Shown: in pieces, positions 54,447-63,900 of the stretch
How positions within the stretch are numbered: position 1 is the first letter of the stretch
Layout of the letters: every line of letters starts with the position of its first letter
From: Sphingomonas yunnanensis
Lineage (GTDB): Bacteria > Pseudomonadota > Alphaproteobacteria > Sphingomonadales > Sphingomonadaceae
DNA length: 64,000 bases
Direction: 5' to 3'
NCBI RefSeq assembly: GCF_019898765.1
Contig: NZ_JAIOKB010000001.1
Span: 1,178,001-1,242,000 of the forward strand
The notes under the pieces: model-generated
Database searches by the model: none
What the model was told of the DNA's origin: nothing
What the model saw: the letters and a program-made list of their open reading frames with translations, nothing else
Program-made: the position numbers and the translations under genes

Positions 54447-55172
54447 TTAGAGCCGTATCTCGTGTGTCGGCGCGCGATCGCGCGTCCGCGGTTCGGCCGC
54501 CGCGGCGACGCGCGACGACACGTTGCCGTCGCTCGGCTGGGCCAGCCCGCGGCTCAGCGCCCAGACCGCGGCCTGGGTGCGGTTGAGCACGTGCAGCTTG
54601 CGCAGGATCGACTTGACGTGGACCTTGACGGTCGCCTCGGTGATCGAGAGCCGGCGCGAGATCACCTTATTGGGTTCGCCCTGGATGAGGCCCTGCAGGA
54701 TCTCGAGCTCGCGCTCGGACACGTTGACGTCACCCAGGTCGATCTCGGGCTCCGCCGTGCCGGCCTCGAGCCGCAGCGAGGCGAGCTCGTTGACGACCTG
54801 CGACGGCACCAGCTTCTCGCCGAGCACGATCAGCTTGAGCATCTCGGTCAATCCCGCGACCGAGGTCTCGATGCTGAGATAGCCGTCCGCTCCCGCCTGG
54901 ATCGCCTCCGCGACTGCCGCGCTCTCGCACGCGCGCGCCATCACGGCGAGACGGACCTGCGGCCAGCGCGCCCGGGCGTCACGACACATGGCGGTCGCCT
55001 CGCCCGGCGGCGCGCGCAGCAGGACGAGGTCCGGCACGGCGGCATCGCATGCTGCCGCGCAGCTGCGTGCCACCGCGATCACGTCGAACCGCTCTCCCCC
55101 GAGCAGTCGCCGCAGTCCCTCGCCCTCGATCTCATTCGGCGATACGATCAACAGGCCGATACGTCCGCTCAT
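54447..55172 (-). CDS. LuxR-family regulator with a pseudo-receiver domain
   Basis: A 241-residue NarL/FixJ-type regulator. The C-terminal HTH is intact (VSERELEILQGLIQGEPNKV, ISRRLSITEATVKVHVKSIL, RKLHVLNRTQAAVWAL). The N-terminal domain has the receiver length and helices but lacks the chemistry: the acidic pair is replaced by VSPNEIEGEG and the phospho-acceptor region reads DLVLLRAPPGEA, without the Asp after LL. It should therefore be controlled by something other than phosphorylation, or by dimerisation. It lies 19 bp upstream of the Wzc-like kinase and probably regulates it. An AT-rich stretch (about 55250-55300) lies upstream. Confidence 0.9.
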   Translation of the reverse strand: MSGRIGLLIVSPNEIEGEGLRRLLGGERFDVIAVARSCAAACDAAVPDLVLLRAPPGEATAMCRDARARWPQVRLAVMARACESAAVAEAIQAGADGYLSIETSVAGLTEMLKLIVLGEKLVPSQVVNELASLRLEAGTAEPEIDLGDVNVSERELEILQGLIQGEPNKVISRRLSITEATVKVHVKSILRKLHVLNRTQAAVWALSRGLAQPSDGNVSSRVAAAAEPRTRDRAPTHEIRL

Positions 55173-55479
55173 CTGCTCCCCCTATGAGCCGATCGTCCGG
55201 TGTCTCCCGCACCGCCCCCACGATCGTTGTATGTACTGTCGCGCCCTGTTCGACGTGATATAATTTGATCATTGCCAAGTGAATGGTGGCAAAGTTACAA
55301 TTGACCCAAATCAGGACAGGCGGAGTAATCCAAGCGCCGCGCTGTAAGCGATACCAATTCTTGTTTGGCGATCGCGCAGATCAGCATTCGACTGCGCGCG
55401 CCTCTGCCTAAACATTGTAGCTTACTACTTTGATGAGAGCCGTACTCCGAAAGTAGTAGAGCAACGAATGAAGGTAAGG
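55173..55479. other. AT-richer promoter-side gap
   Basis: These 307 bases upstream of the LuxR-type gene are notably AT-richer than the rest, especially about 55250-55320 and 55400-55450, and hold no convincing gene. They should contain the promoter of the LuxR-Wzc operon. I could not assign -35 and -10 boxes with confidence. Confidence 0.45.
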
Positions 55480-55737
55480 CTAGTGCAGCGCGCGTACCCC
55501 GCTGCCGGACGAGTCCGGCAAGCGCGAAACGGCTTGGCCGCGCAACAGCGACCGCCCCGACTGCGCGAGGCGGCAGATGAACCAGCATCTCGCATGGAAC
55601 AGCGTGGCGAACGCGAGTCCCTCGTCACCGGCGAGATAGCCGAACGCCTCGACGATCACCCATCGCGCCGCGCGCCGGTCCGGCACCGACTCGCGCCGCA
55701 TGATCGCGATCGTCCACTCGCCCGCCCGAACGACCAT
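55480..55737 (-). CDS. Small hypothetical protein
   Basis: An 85-residue protein that begins MVVRAGEWTIAIMRRESVPD and continues RRAARWVIVEAFGYLAGDEG, LAFATLFHARCWFICRLAQS. It has protein-like composition with a hydrophobic middle. No family is recognised. An upstream in-frame ATG at 55869 adds an Arg-rich stretch that is unlikely to be real. It lies at the start of a decayed zone. Confidence 0.5.
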   Translation of the reverse strand: MVVRAGEWTIAIMRRESVPDRRAARWVIVEAFGYLAGDEGLAFATLFHARCWFICRLAQSGRSLLRGQAVSRLPDSSGSGVRALH

Positions 55738-55960
55738 CGTCCGGGGTGCTCCCCGCGCCGCGCCGCGAGACGGATCGAAGCGGATGATCACCTGCCTACT
55801 CCCGCATCGCGCGGCGCGACCACCGAGGCGGCGGACAGGACCGCGTCGACGAGTCGCCGCCGCGGACATGGCTCGATTCGTCGTAGCTGGGCTGGTGCGC
55901 GCATGTCCCGTAGCGATCGAGTAAGAGGAACGCGCAAGCTGCGCCGCGCGTCGACGAGCG

Positions 55961-56263
55961 TCAACGGCTACGAGCGGTTAACCCTTTGGGACGCGCGCCA
56001 GCGTCAGGCGAGGACGCCGCGAACTCCTCGAGCGAGTAGGGCTCGCGCAACAGGGCGAAGCCATGGTCCTTGTCCGCGACGACCGCGTGGCTGTATCCGA
56101 TCATCAACGTTACGGGCAGCGCGGGCCGGCGTGAGCGCACCCCGCGCGCCAGGTCGAGCCCGCTGATCCCCTGCATGATCACGTCGGTGAAGACGCGATC
56201 GATCTCGTCGTGCGCGCGATCGAGCAGCCCCAGTGCGGCCTCGCCGCGGGAAGCCGGAAGCAC
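55961..56263 (-). pseudogene. Receiver-domain remnant (hybrid kinase tail)
   Basis: The ~100-codon frame matches the second half of a response-regulator receiver: the phospho-acceptor Asp in DRVFTDVIMQGISGLDLARG, VTLMIGYSHAVV and the LLREPYSLEEFA end, as in C-terminal receivers of hybrid histidine kinases. The first strand and acidic pair are absent, and upstream sequence is a serine-recombinase remnant. I read it as the truncated 3' end of a lost gene. Confidence 0.65.
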
Positions 56264-56741
56264 GGGTGCTGGACCGCCCGCGCGACCAGCTGATAGCGCC
56301 CCAGGTCGCGGCGGGAGCGATCCGGGCCTATGTCGACGAAAGCAACCGGCTCAACCATGTGCGCCGCGCGTCGCAGGGCGGGGACCGCGCCGAGCTGGCG
56401 AACATCGACACGGCGATCTCCGGCATCCTCGATCTGGCTGAGGAGGGTAAGGGCACGGAGGCGCTGCTCAACCGTCTCCCGGCGCTAGAGATGAAAGGAG
56501 ATGCTGTCCGGACACGCCTCGCCGCGCTGCCGACCGACACGCCCGACGTTCGCCCGAACATCGCCGATATCTACCGGCGCAAGGTCGCGCGGCTTGCCGA
56601 GTCGCTGGATCAGCTGGAGGAACGCGACGAGGCCCCCGACGCCCGCGCGGCCTGATCGAGCGCGTGACGCTCCGGTTTGGCAAGCGACGCGGCGAGATGA
56701 AGCCGACGCCGCGCGGCGAATTTGGCGCGATCCTCGCCTGA
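56245..56741 (+). pseudogene. Serine recombinase C-terminal remnant, frameshifted
   Basis: The frame up to 56655 encodes VLDRPRDQLIAPQVAAGAIR, AYVDESNRLNHVRRAS, the helical AELANIDTAISGILDLAEEG and DVRPNIADIYRRKVARLAES, the C-terminal coiled region of large serine recombinases. Immediately after its stop, the next frame continues with LIERVTLRFGKRRGEMKPTP and GEFGAILA and stops at 56741, the usual end of these proteins. A one-base shift near 56650 therefore broke the gene, and the catalytic N-terminal domain is missing. It overlaps the receiver remnant at a junction near 56250. Confidence 0.7.
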
Positions 56742-57078
56742 CTCGAAGCGCGGCACAGGTTGGAGAACGACAAAACGTCCGGAGCGGCGCTCACGAGCGT
56801 TTCGAGACGTGCTTCTGATCTTAGCTGACACTCGAATATGACTCGAATGTCGGCAGAGGTGGTTGCGGGGACAGGATCTGGCCGCTGCAGAACGCGCTTT
56901 CACTTGAACAAGACGAGGACCATTACGAGCACCGCTGATCGCACGTAATCGACGACATACCGATGCCTGTGCAGCTACAGCAAAATACGCCAAACAAGAT
57001 GCAAGCAATAGAAGCCTTCTCCCAGCGAAGCCGCTATCCTCGCCCGATGTAGGTCGGGCGAGGAGGAAGCAAGCGGCG
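56742..57078. other. Gap without a recognised gene in the decayed zone
   Basis: These 337 bases hold only short frames with poor composition. The stretch 56820-57000 is AT-richer than its surroundings. It separates the serine-recombinase remnant from the RND remnant. Confidence 0.5.
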
Positions 57079-58373
57079 TCACGCTGCCGTCAGTGTGCGA
57101 CGCATGCGCCGCTGCGCCGCGGCGGCCGGAGCGGCCGCCAGCCGATCAAGCTCAAGGCCGAGTGCCTTCCCTGACTGTAGGCGAGATGCACGAGGCCCTC
57201 GAGCGCATGGAAGTTGTCGCCGGTATGGAGCCAGCGGGCGAACCGATCGCGCATCGCGGCGCTGGCAAAGCGATGCCGATAGTGAGCACGTCGCGGTAGA
57301 GGCCGGGATAGCCCTCGCCCACCTCCTTGATGCGTGCGACCGAAGCATCGTAGTCGACATTCTCGTCGAGGCTGATCCAGAGTTCTGTGAAGTTGGGACC
57401 GACCACCTCGTCGGCCTGTTCCGCGCGGCCGATATGCGCGCCGAAAACTGCGGACGCCGGGGATCGCGCGCAGTTCCTTCGACGCGCGGATCGTGATCCG
57501 GTCCATCGCCTCGATCGACGTGCCCGGCCTCTCCACGAAGTGCATCAAGAAGTCGGCTTCGCGGAAGTCGGGCAGGAACTGGTCCTTGAACGTCGCATAG
57601 CCGAAACCGGCGAGCAGCAGCCCGCCCGCGACGATCCCGACCACCATCGCCGGCCGCGCGACTACGCGCGGCAGGAAGCGGACGTAGCGGCGCTTCATCG
57701 CCGCGACGAAGCGGGTGTCGCGTTCCGCCTTCAGCGGCGTGTTGGGGAGCAGGAGCAGGCACATCGCCGGCGTGACGGTCAGCGCGACCAGCAGCGACAT
57801 GCCGATCGCCAGCACATAGGCGATGGCGAGGGGCTGGAAGAAGGTGCCGGCGACCCCGCCGAGGAAGAAGATCGGCACGAACACCAGCATCACGATCAGC
57901 GAGGCGAAGACGACCGCCGAGCGCACCTCCAGTGAGGCGGCCAGCACCACTGCGAACGCCGGCTTCGGATCGGCCGCCTCGTGGTTCAGACGCAGCCGGC
58001 GCGCGATGTTCTCGACGTCGATGATCGCATCGTCGACCACTTCGCCCAGCGCAATGACAAGACCGGCGATAATCATGACGTTGATCGTCGCGCCCGACCA
58101 GAGCAGCATCAGACCCGCGCCGAGCAGCGACAGCGGAATCGCGTCGAGGCTGATTGTCGCCTGCCGCCAGTCACGGGTGACCAGGAACAGCACCGCCGCC
58201 ACCAGCGCGCAGCCGATCATCAGCGCGCGGGTGAGATTATCGATCGAGCGTTCGATGAAGGTAGCCGGCCGGAAGATGGTCGTGTCGACCTTCACGTCCT
58301 TGGGAGGCTTCGCGGTCTTCCCGCCGCAACCGGCAAGCAGCATCGGGATCAGGAGCATGGTCTGGCGCATCAT
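57079..58373 (-). pseudogene. Chimeric RND efflux remnant with lipoprotein-like N-terminus
   Basis: The gene starts with MMRQTMLLIPMLLAGCGG, a lipoprotein signal that RND permeases never have, then passes at about residue 25 into the membrane core of a CusA/HME-like permease: KVDTTIFRPATFIERSIDNL, TLTRALMIGCALV region, VIALGEVVDDAIIDVENIAR, FFLGGVAGTFFQPLAIAYVL. The first ~330 residues of a normal permease are missing. At an AAAA run (57444-57447) the frame breaks; the other frame continues [20 protein letters not shown] to about 57290. A further short tail ([12 protein letters not shown]) belongs to another gene. It is a deletion fusion, probably of an adaptor signal peptide with a permease, and is non-functional. 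Confidence 0.8.
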
Positions 58374-58485
58374 GACCGCTTAGTCACCAAAGAATGGGCG
58401 CTACTGGAGCCGATTATACAAAGTCCCAATGTAGCGGCACCCCGCTCTGATCGAAGACGAGGGGCCCCAAGGTCATCCCCGACTT

Positions 58486-59139
58486 CTATTCGGTTTTTGC
58501 GACGCGTGAAGCTCGCACCCCCGTCAGGTGACGCCGCACGAACCATATTGCTGCCAGCACGACCGCGCCCAGCAGGAACAGGTCAATCTTGTGAAACAAG
58601 GCCGACAATCGCGGGTCCGTGTTCCAGCGGCTCCCGAGCACTTGGCAGGCACAGGCCAATCCCAGGCACCAGGGCAGTGATCCTATGAACGTGTAGAGGT
58701 GAAAGCGCAGCACTGGCATCTGGGCGATCCCCGCAGGCAGCGCGATGAACGAGCGGATGCCTGGCAACATCCGACCGATCAGAACGGCCGCACCGCCAAA
58801 GCGGTCGAAGAACCGTTCCGATCGGTCGAGATCCTCGGATGTGAGCAGGAGCCAGCGTCCGTAACGCGCGACCATGGGACGGCCGCCGCGGCGCCCCGCC
58901 TCATAAGCAAGGGCCGACCCGAGATTGCAGCCGATCGCCCCCGCAATCGCTACCAGCCACAGGTCGAGGCGACCGGTCGAGACCAGATAGCCGCTGAACG
59001 GCATGATGATTTCAGACGGCAGCGGGATGCAGGCGCTTTCGAGAGCCATCAAGCCGATGATACCGGTATATCCGGTCGCAGCGATCGCGGCGACGATCCA
59101 GCCCGCCAGCGTCGCGATGAGATTGCTTAGCCCATTCAT
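58486..59139 (-). CDS. DedA family membrane protein
   Basis: A 217-residue DedA/SNARE-associated membrane protein with about five hydrophobic segments. Conserved features are ALESACIPLPSEIIMPFSGY (acidic residue and reentrant region), AIGCNLGSALAYEAGRRGGR, and GRMLPGIRSFIALPAGIAQM with the essential Arg. DedA proteins act as lipid scramblases for undecaprenyl phosphate or phosphatidylethanolamine. The start at 59139 fits the family; an in-frame ATG at 59235 overlaps the PAP2 stop as ATGA but adds a non-family leader. It follows the PAP2 gene, a common functional pairing in lipid-carrier recycling. Confidence 0.9.
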   Translation of the reverse strand: MNGLSNLIATLAGWIVAAIAATGYTGIIGLMALESACIPLPSEIIMPFSGYLVSTGRLDLWLVAIAGAIGCNLGSALAYEAGRRGGRPMVARYGRWLLLTSEDLDRSERFFDRFGGAAVLIGRMLPGIRSFIALPAGIAQMPVLRFHLYTFIGSLPWCLGLACACQVLGSRWNTDPRLSALFHKIDLFLLGAVVLAAIWFVRRHLTGVRASRVAKTE

Positions 59140-59231
59140 TTTTGATGTCCTCGACGCGTCAGTCTTCTTGCGCGAATGCGTGCACACGCTCGTTGGCCGC
59201 CTGGAATGACCGGCCAGCGTCGGGTCTTTGA

Positions 59232-59923
59232 TCATGGGCCAGCGGATGGACGGCCAACCGCTTGGCGCGGGATCATGTCATCGGTCGAAGCGAAAACCCG
59301 CGTCACGATGGCTGTCCGGCCCAGACCGCTTGCCCAGCCAGCCGCCACGTCCGTCGGCCAGTGGACGCCAAGAATGATCCGTGAAGCGCCGATCGCGGAA
59401 ATCAGCATCATGGCAACGGCGGTTGGGACAAACGCACGACGACCGCCACCAGCCTCCGCCGCCAGGACGATCGCCAAAGAGCCATAGACGAGAGCGGAGT
59501 TCATGGCGTGCCCGCTCGGGAAGCTGCCGTTCGAACATCAACAAGATGCGCGACAATCATCGGCCCGGGCCGGTCTACGATTGCCTTCAGAACGCTGATG
59601 ATAATGGCCCCACCTGCGGTCGTGCTCGCAAGATAGGCGCACAGCCGCCAGCGTTGCCTGATCGCTAGATACCCAAGCCCGATCGCGGTCATGATCCACA
59701 AGGTCGAATTGTTACCCATCATGGTCACATCGCGGGCGATGGCGATCAGCGGACCATGATCGCCGGTGCGCTCGCGCATCCACAGGAGGATGGCCGGGTC
59801 GAAGCCCGTCATCCGGCCTGTCGCGAAGAACGCCGCCACGACGAGTAGAAGCGCTCCGCCAAATGCGAACAGAGCGCCTGCGGCAAAAATCCGCGTAGCC
59901 GCCTTTGCCCGGCTCACCGTCAC
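59232..59923 (-). pseudogene. PAP2 lipid phosphatase with a frameshift
   Basis: A PAP2-type membrane phosphatase in two frames. The first (59923 down to a stop at 59501) has membrane helices and motif 1 in KAIVDRPGPM. The second (59504 to 59232) carries ALVYGSLAIVLAAEAGGG and motif 3 in SRIILGVHWPTDVAAGWA. Motif 2, SFPSGHAMN, is recovered only by shifting one base near 59515. The frames meet in an ATGA overlap, so two separate chains might still be made. The start is GTG at 59923, overlapping the YncE-like stop by 4 bp. Members dephosphorylate undecaprenyl pyrophosphate or phosphatidate. Confidence 0.8.
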
Positions 59924-60930
59924 GCCGGCTTCACGACCAAGACCCTGAATGTGCCGGGCGTTGCGACCGGGCGGGCGCCGGGTTGGGCTGGCAGGGTAAA
60001 CGACGCCGTCGGCAGGTAGATGGCACCGCTGTCTGGATCGAGCGCACCCGTCCGGGCACCCGCGGCAGTCTTGATACGCCCCACGCGCGTCACGATGGGG
60101 CCTTCGAGAGACAACACGTCCAGCACTCCGTCCCTGCCGCAGGGAATGAACGCCAAGCGACGCTGCGGATCTAGAATGACGGCATCGGGGCCTGTGGCGA
60201 TGTCGACCAGCTGCGAAAGTTTGCGGTTCGAGCCGGTGACGATGGCCGCCTTACCGTTGGCACACGCGGCGATGAGGCGATCCGTTTTGGCGTCGTAGGC
60301 GAGGCCAGATGGCTCGGTGCACCCTGGCAAGGCGATCGGCGCAGCGGCCGTGCCGCGACGGATGTCGACGACCTCGATCTCGTTTGCGTCCTCGTCATTG
60401 ACGAACAGCGTGCCGTTCGGCGTCAGTGCGGCATATTCAAGGCCGGGCTTGAGCTGCACCGTGCGCAATGTCCGCATCGCTGTCGTGTCGATGATCGATA
60501 CCGCGCCTTCCTTGGCATTCATGACAAAGCCGGTCCTGCCATCAGCCGAGACGATCGCAGCGTCGGGTTTTTCGCCGATGGCGACACGGCCCAGCTCGCG
60601 ACCATCCGAGGTCGAAAAAAAGCGAACCGAGGCATCGTCGCCGCTCGTTGCCACGATGCGCCCGCCGGGAAGCGGTACGACCGCATGACCGTGCGCGATC
60701 GTGCTGATCGATCCGACTGCCCGCTCACCTCTGGTGTCAATGACGGTGACCGACGCCGACCGGGCAATGTAGAGGCGGTGATCGACGGAATCGACGCGGG
60801 CGTAATCCCATCCCCCGCCGTCCGGACCGGAGATCGTAGCCGCGACGCGATACGCTGGCATCGGCGGGGCAGCCCCCGCCGCGGCGAAGGATGTCAGCGC
60901 CAAGATGGCAGTCGTCAGTACGCTCTTCAT
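59920..60930 (-). CDS. Exported YncE-like beta-propeller protein
   Basis: A 336-residue periplasmic protein. The signal peptide is SVLTTAILALTSFAAAGAAP. The rest is a run of YncE/NHL-type blades: DSVDHRLYIARSASVTVIDT, PLPGGRIVATSGDDASVRFF, AIVSADGRTGFVMNAKEGAV, AALTPNGTLFVNDEDANEIE, LAYDAKTDRLIAACANGKAA, VILDPQRRLAFIPCGRDGVL. Such propellers are scaffold or binding proteins; substrate unknown. The start overlaps the RND stop as ATGA and the stop overlaps the PAP2 GTG, so it is in the middle of a coupled operon. Confidence 0.9.
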   Translation of the reverse strand: MKSVLTTAILALTSFAAAGAAPPMPAYRVAATISGPDGGGWDYARVDSVDHRLYIARSASVTVIDTRGERAVGSISTIAHGHAVVPLPGGRIVATSGDDASVRFFSTSDGRELGRVAIGEKPDAAIVSADGRTGFVMNAKEGAVSIIDTTAMRTLRTVQLKPGLEYAALTPNGTLFVNDEDANEIEVVDIRRGTAAAPIALPGCTEPSGLAYDAKTDRLIAACANGKAAIVTGSNRKLSQLVDIATGPDAVILDPQRRLAFIPCGRDGVLDVLSLEGPIVTRVGRIKTAAGARTGALDPDSGAIYLPTASFTLPAQPGARPVATPGTFRVLVVKPA

Positions 60931-63900
60931 CGTGCAGTTCCCTGTTCTGGAATGGCAGGACCATGGTCGGAACGGGGTAGGGTCAGCCGAACGAGAACCG
61001 GCATCGCCAAGAGAACGAGCGGATATTGCAGCAGCAGGCCGGCGATGATCGCGATCGCGAGCGGCTGCTGGATGCCTGAGCCCTGACCGATCGCCAGAGC
61101 GAGAGGCAGGAGCGTCAGGATTGCCGCCAGCGTGGTCATCGTGATCGGACGCAAGCGGTTGCGGCTTGCCTCGCGCGTCGCGACGACGGGCGGCATGGTG
61201 TGGCAGAGCTCCTCGAATTCGGAGACGTAGAAGATCGCCATCTCGGTGCCGATGCCGATGATCATCGTCATGCCCATCAGCGCTGTTATGTTGAGGTCGA
61301 CGCCTGCGAGCCACAGGGCGGTGAATACTGCCGTGGTCGACAGCAGCGAGCAGCCGATGATGATGATGGGCAACCAGAACCGCCGGTAAAGCACAAGGAG
61401 CAACACCAGCTCGGCGACGAGGGCTGCGCCGAACACCTTCATGAGGCCGGCAAAGGCGATCTGCTGCTGCTGGTAGAGGCCGCCCAGCTCGTAGCGGATG
61501 CCGGGTGCCAGTACGCCTGGCTGGTTGAGGGCCTTGGTCACGTCGCCGATGGCAGCACCTATCCCGCGTCCCTGAATGCGACCGGTCACGGCCACCATCG
61601 GTTCCAGGTTCTCGCGGGCGATCTGCGGTTGTCCGACGACCGCCTCGATGGATGCGACGCGCGACAGCGGAAACACATGGCCGTCGGTGGCACGGATGGG
61701 CAGTTGGGCGAGCCCGAACTGGCTGATCGTCATCGCCTGCGGAAGCCGGACGCGCACGTCGATGGCCTTATCGGGCCGGGCAAGGGTTGTGGCGACAGTG
61801 CCGCTCAGGGCGGTCGACAGCTGTGCCTCGACGTCTGACGGCGCGACCCCTTCCACGCCGGCGCGGACCGGGTCGACGCGGACATCGAGTGCGTCACCTG
61901 CCAGTTGAACGCCGTCCTTCACCTCGACGACGCCATCGATCCTTTCGATCAGGGCAGCGACCTTCTTCGCCTGGGCATCGAGCACGGTCGGATCGGCCGA
62001 GTAGAGCTTGACTTCGATCGGTTGTGGGACGGCCGTGAGATCGCCGATCAGATCCTCGATGAGTTGTGCGACCTCGACTTGGACGCCTGGCACCTTGACC
62101 CCGATTTCGTCGGCGACGCTGGCGGCCACGTCCTCGGTCGGGCGGCTGTGGTCCGGCTTCAGCCGGACGAAATAGTCGCCGTGATAGCTCTGGCCGAGAT
62201 CGCCACCGAGGCCGGTGCCGAGCCGCCGCGAGAAGGTCAGCACCTCCGGATTGGCACGAAGCAGCTGGTCGATCTGACCGACCTGACGCCCGCTTTCGTC
62301 AAGCGAGGTGCCGGGAGCGGTGTAGTAATCCATGACGAAGCCGCCTTCGTCGACCTTCGGCATGAAGCCCGTCGGCACCTTGGAATAGCCGATATAGCCG
62401 ACCGCCAGGAGCGGGACGAGGATGACAAGGAGCAGCCACGGTCGGGCCGACAGGCGATCAAGGCCTTTGTCGTGAATGACGGCCAGGCTCCCCTCGCCGG
62501 GGACCCCGGGGTCTCGCCATGTGCGGAAGTCCACCAGCCACCGCACGAGGACCGGTACGACGAAAGCGGTCATCGCCCAGGAAATGGCGAGCGCGGCCGC
62601 CATCGTCACTGACAGCGCCTTGGAGAACGCGCCGGTCACACCGGTCAGGAATGACAGCGGCAGGAACACGATCAGCGTCGCCAGGCTCGATCCCGTCAGC
62701 GGTGCCATGAACTCGCGCGCGGCCGGGATGACCGCAGCGTTGCCAGCGACGTCTCCGCCCGAATTCATCTCGCCCGCGCGTCGGGCGATATGCTCGACCA
62801 TCACGATGACGTCGTCGATCAGCAGCCCGACCGCGGCCGCGATGCCGCCGAGGGTCATGATGTTGAAGCTCATGCCAAGGATGCTCAGCACCAGCATCGT
62901 GGTCGCCAGTGTGGCCGGTACGACGATGATGGCGACGAGCGTCACGCGCCAGCTGCGCAGGAACAGGAGGAGCACCAGCGCGGCGAGCACGAGGCCGATC
63001 AGCACAGCGTCACGAACGCTCGCGACCGATTGGGTCACCAGCTCGCTCTGATCGTACCAGTTGACCAGCTTCACCCCGGCCGGCAGCTTCACGCCCGCCA
63101 GCTTTTCCTGCACTTGCCTTGCGATCTGGACCGCGTTGCCGTCTGGCTGCTCGTAAATGTTGAACAGTACCGCGGGTTTCCCGTCCTCGACGATCCGCTG
63201 CCAGACGGGCACGGCACCGGTCTGCACAGTCGCGACATCCCGCACCCGAACAACCCCTGCCGGGGCCGCCTTGACGACGATGTCACCAACCTGCGCGGCG
63301 CTGGCAACACTGCGATCGGCAATGACAAGCGAGAGCCGACCACGATCCTGGACCTGCCCGACCGCACTCAACACGTTGCCATTGCGGATAGCGGTCGCAA
63401 GGTCCGCCATCGCCAGGCCGTAGCTTGCGAGCCGTTGCGGGTCCGCGAGTACCTCGACCTCCGCGGTGTCGCCACCCTGCACACCGACCTTGGCGAGACC
63501 GGTGATCGAGGACAGCAGCGGGGTGATCTGAAGTCGCGCGAAGTCCTGGAGCTGGGCCGAATCCGCTGTATCGGACACCAGGGCATAGGAGATGATCGGG
63601 AAAACGGTCGGGTCCATCCGGCGGACATTGTACTGCGTGCCAGCAGGCAAGGATGGCAGGATACGGCCGACCGCGGTGTCGACCAGCAGCGTGCTCGCGA
63701 TCATCTCGCGCCCCCAACCGAAGTCGATCGAGATCTGCGCCGTCCCGCGCGCCGTCTCGGAACGGACGTTGTTTACGCCGGGGATGGCGCGGATCGCCTC
63801 TTCGACGGGGCGGGTGACGGTCAGCGCGGTCTGATCGGCGGGGCGGCTCCCGGAATCGAGATCGACGACGACCCTTGGAAACGACACCTGCGGGAAAAGG

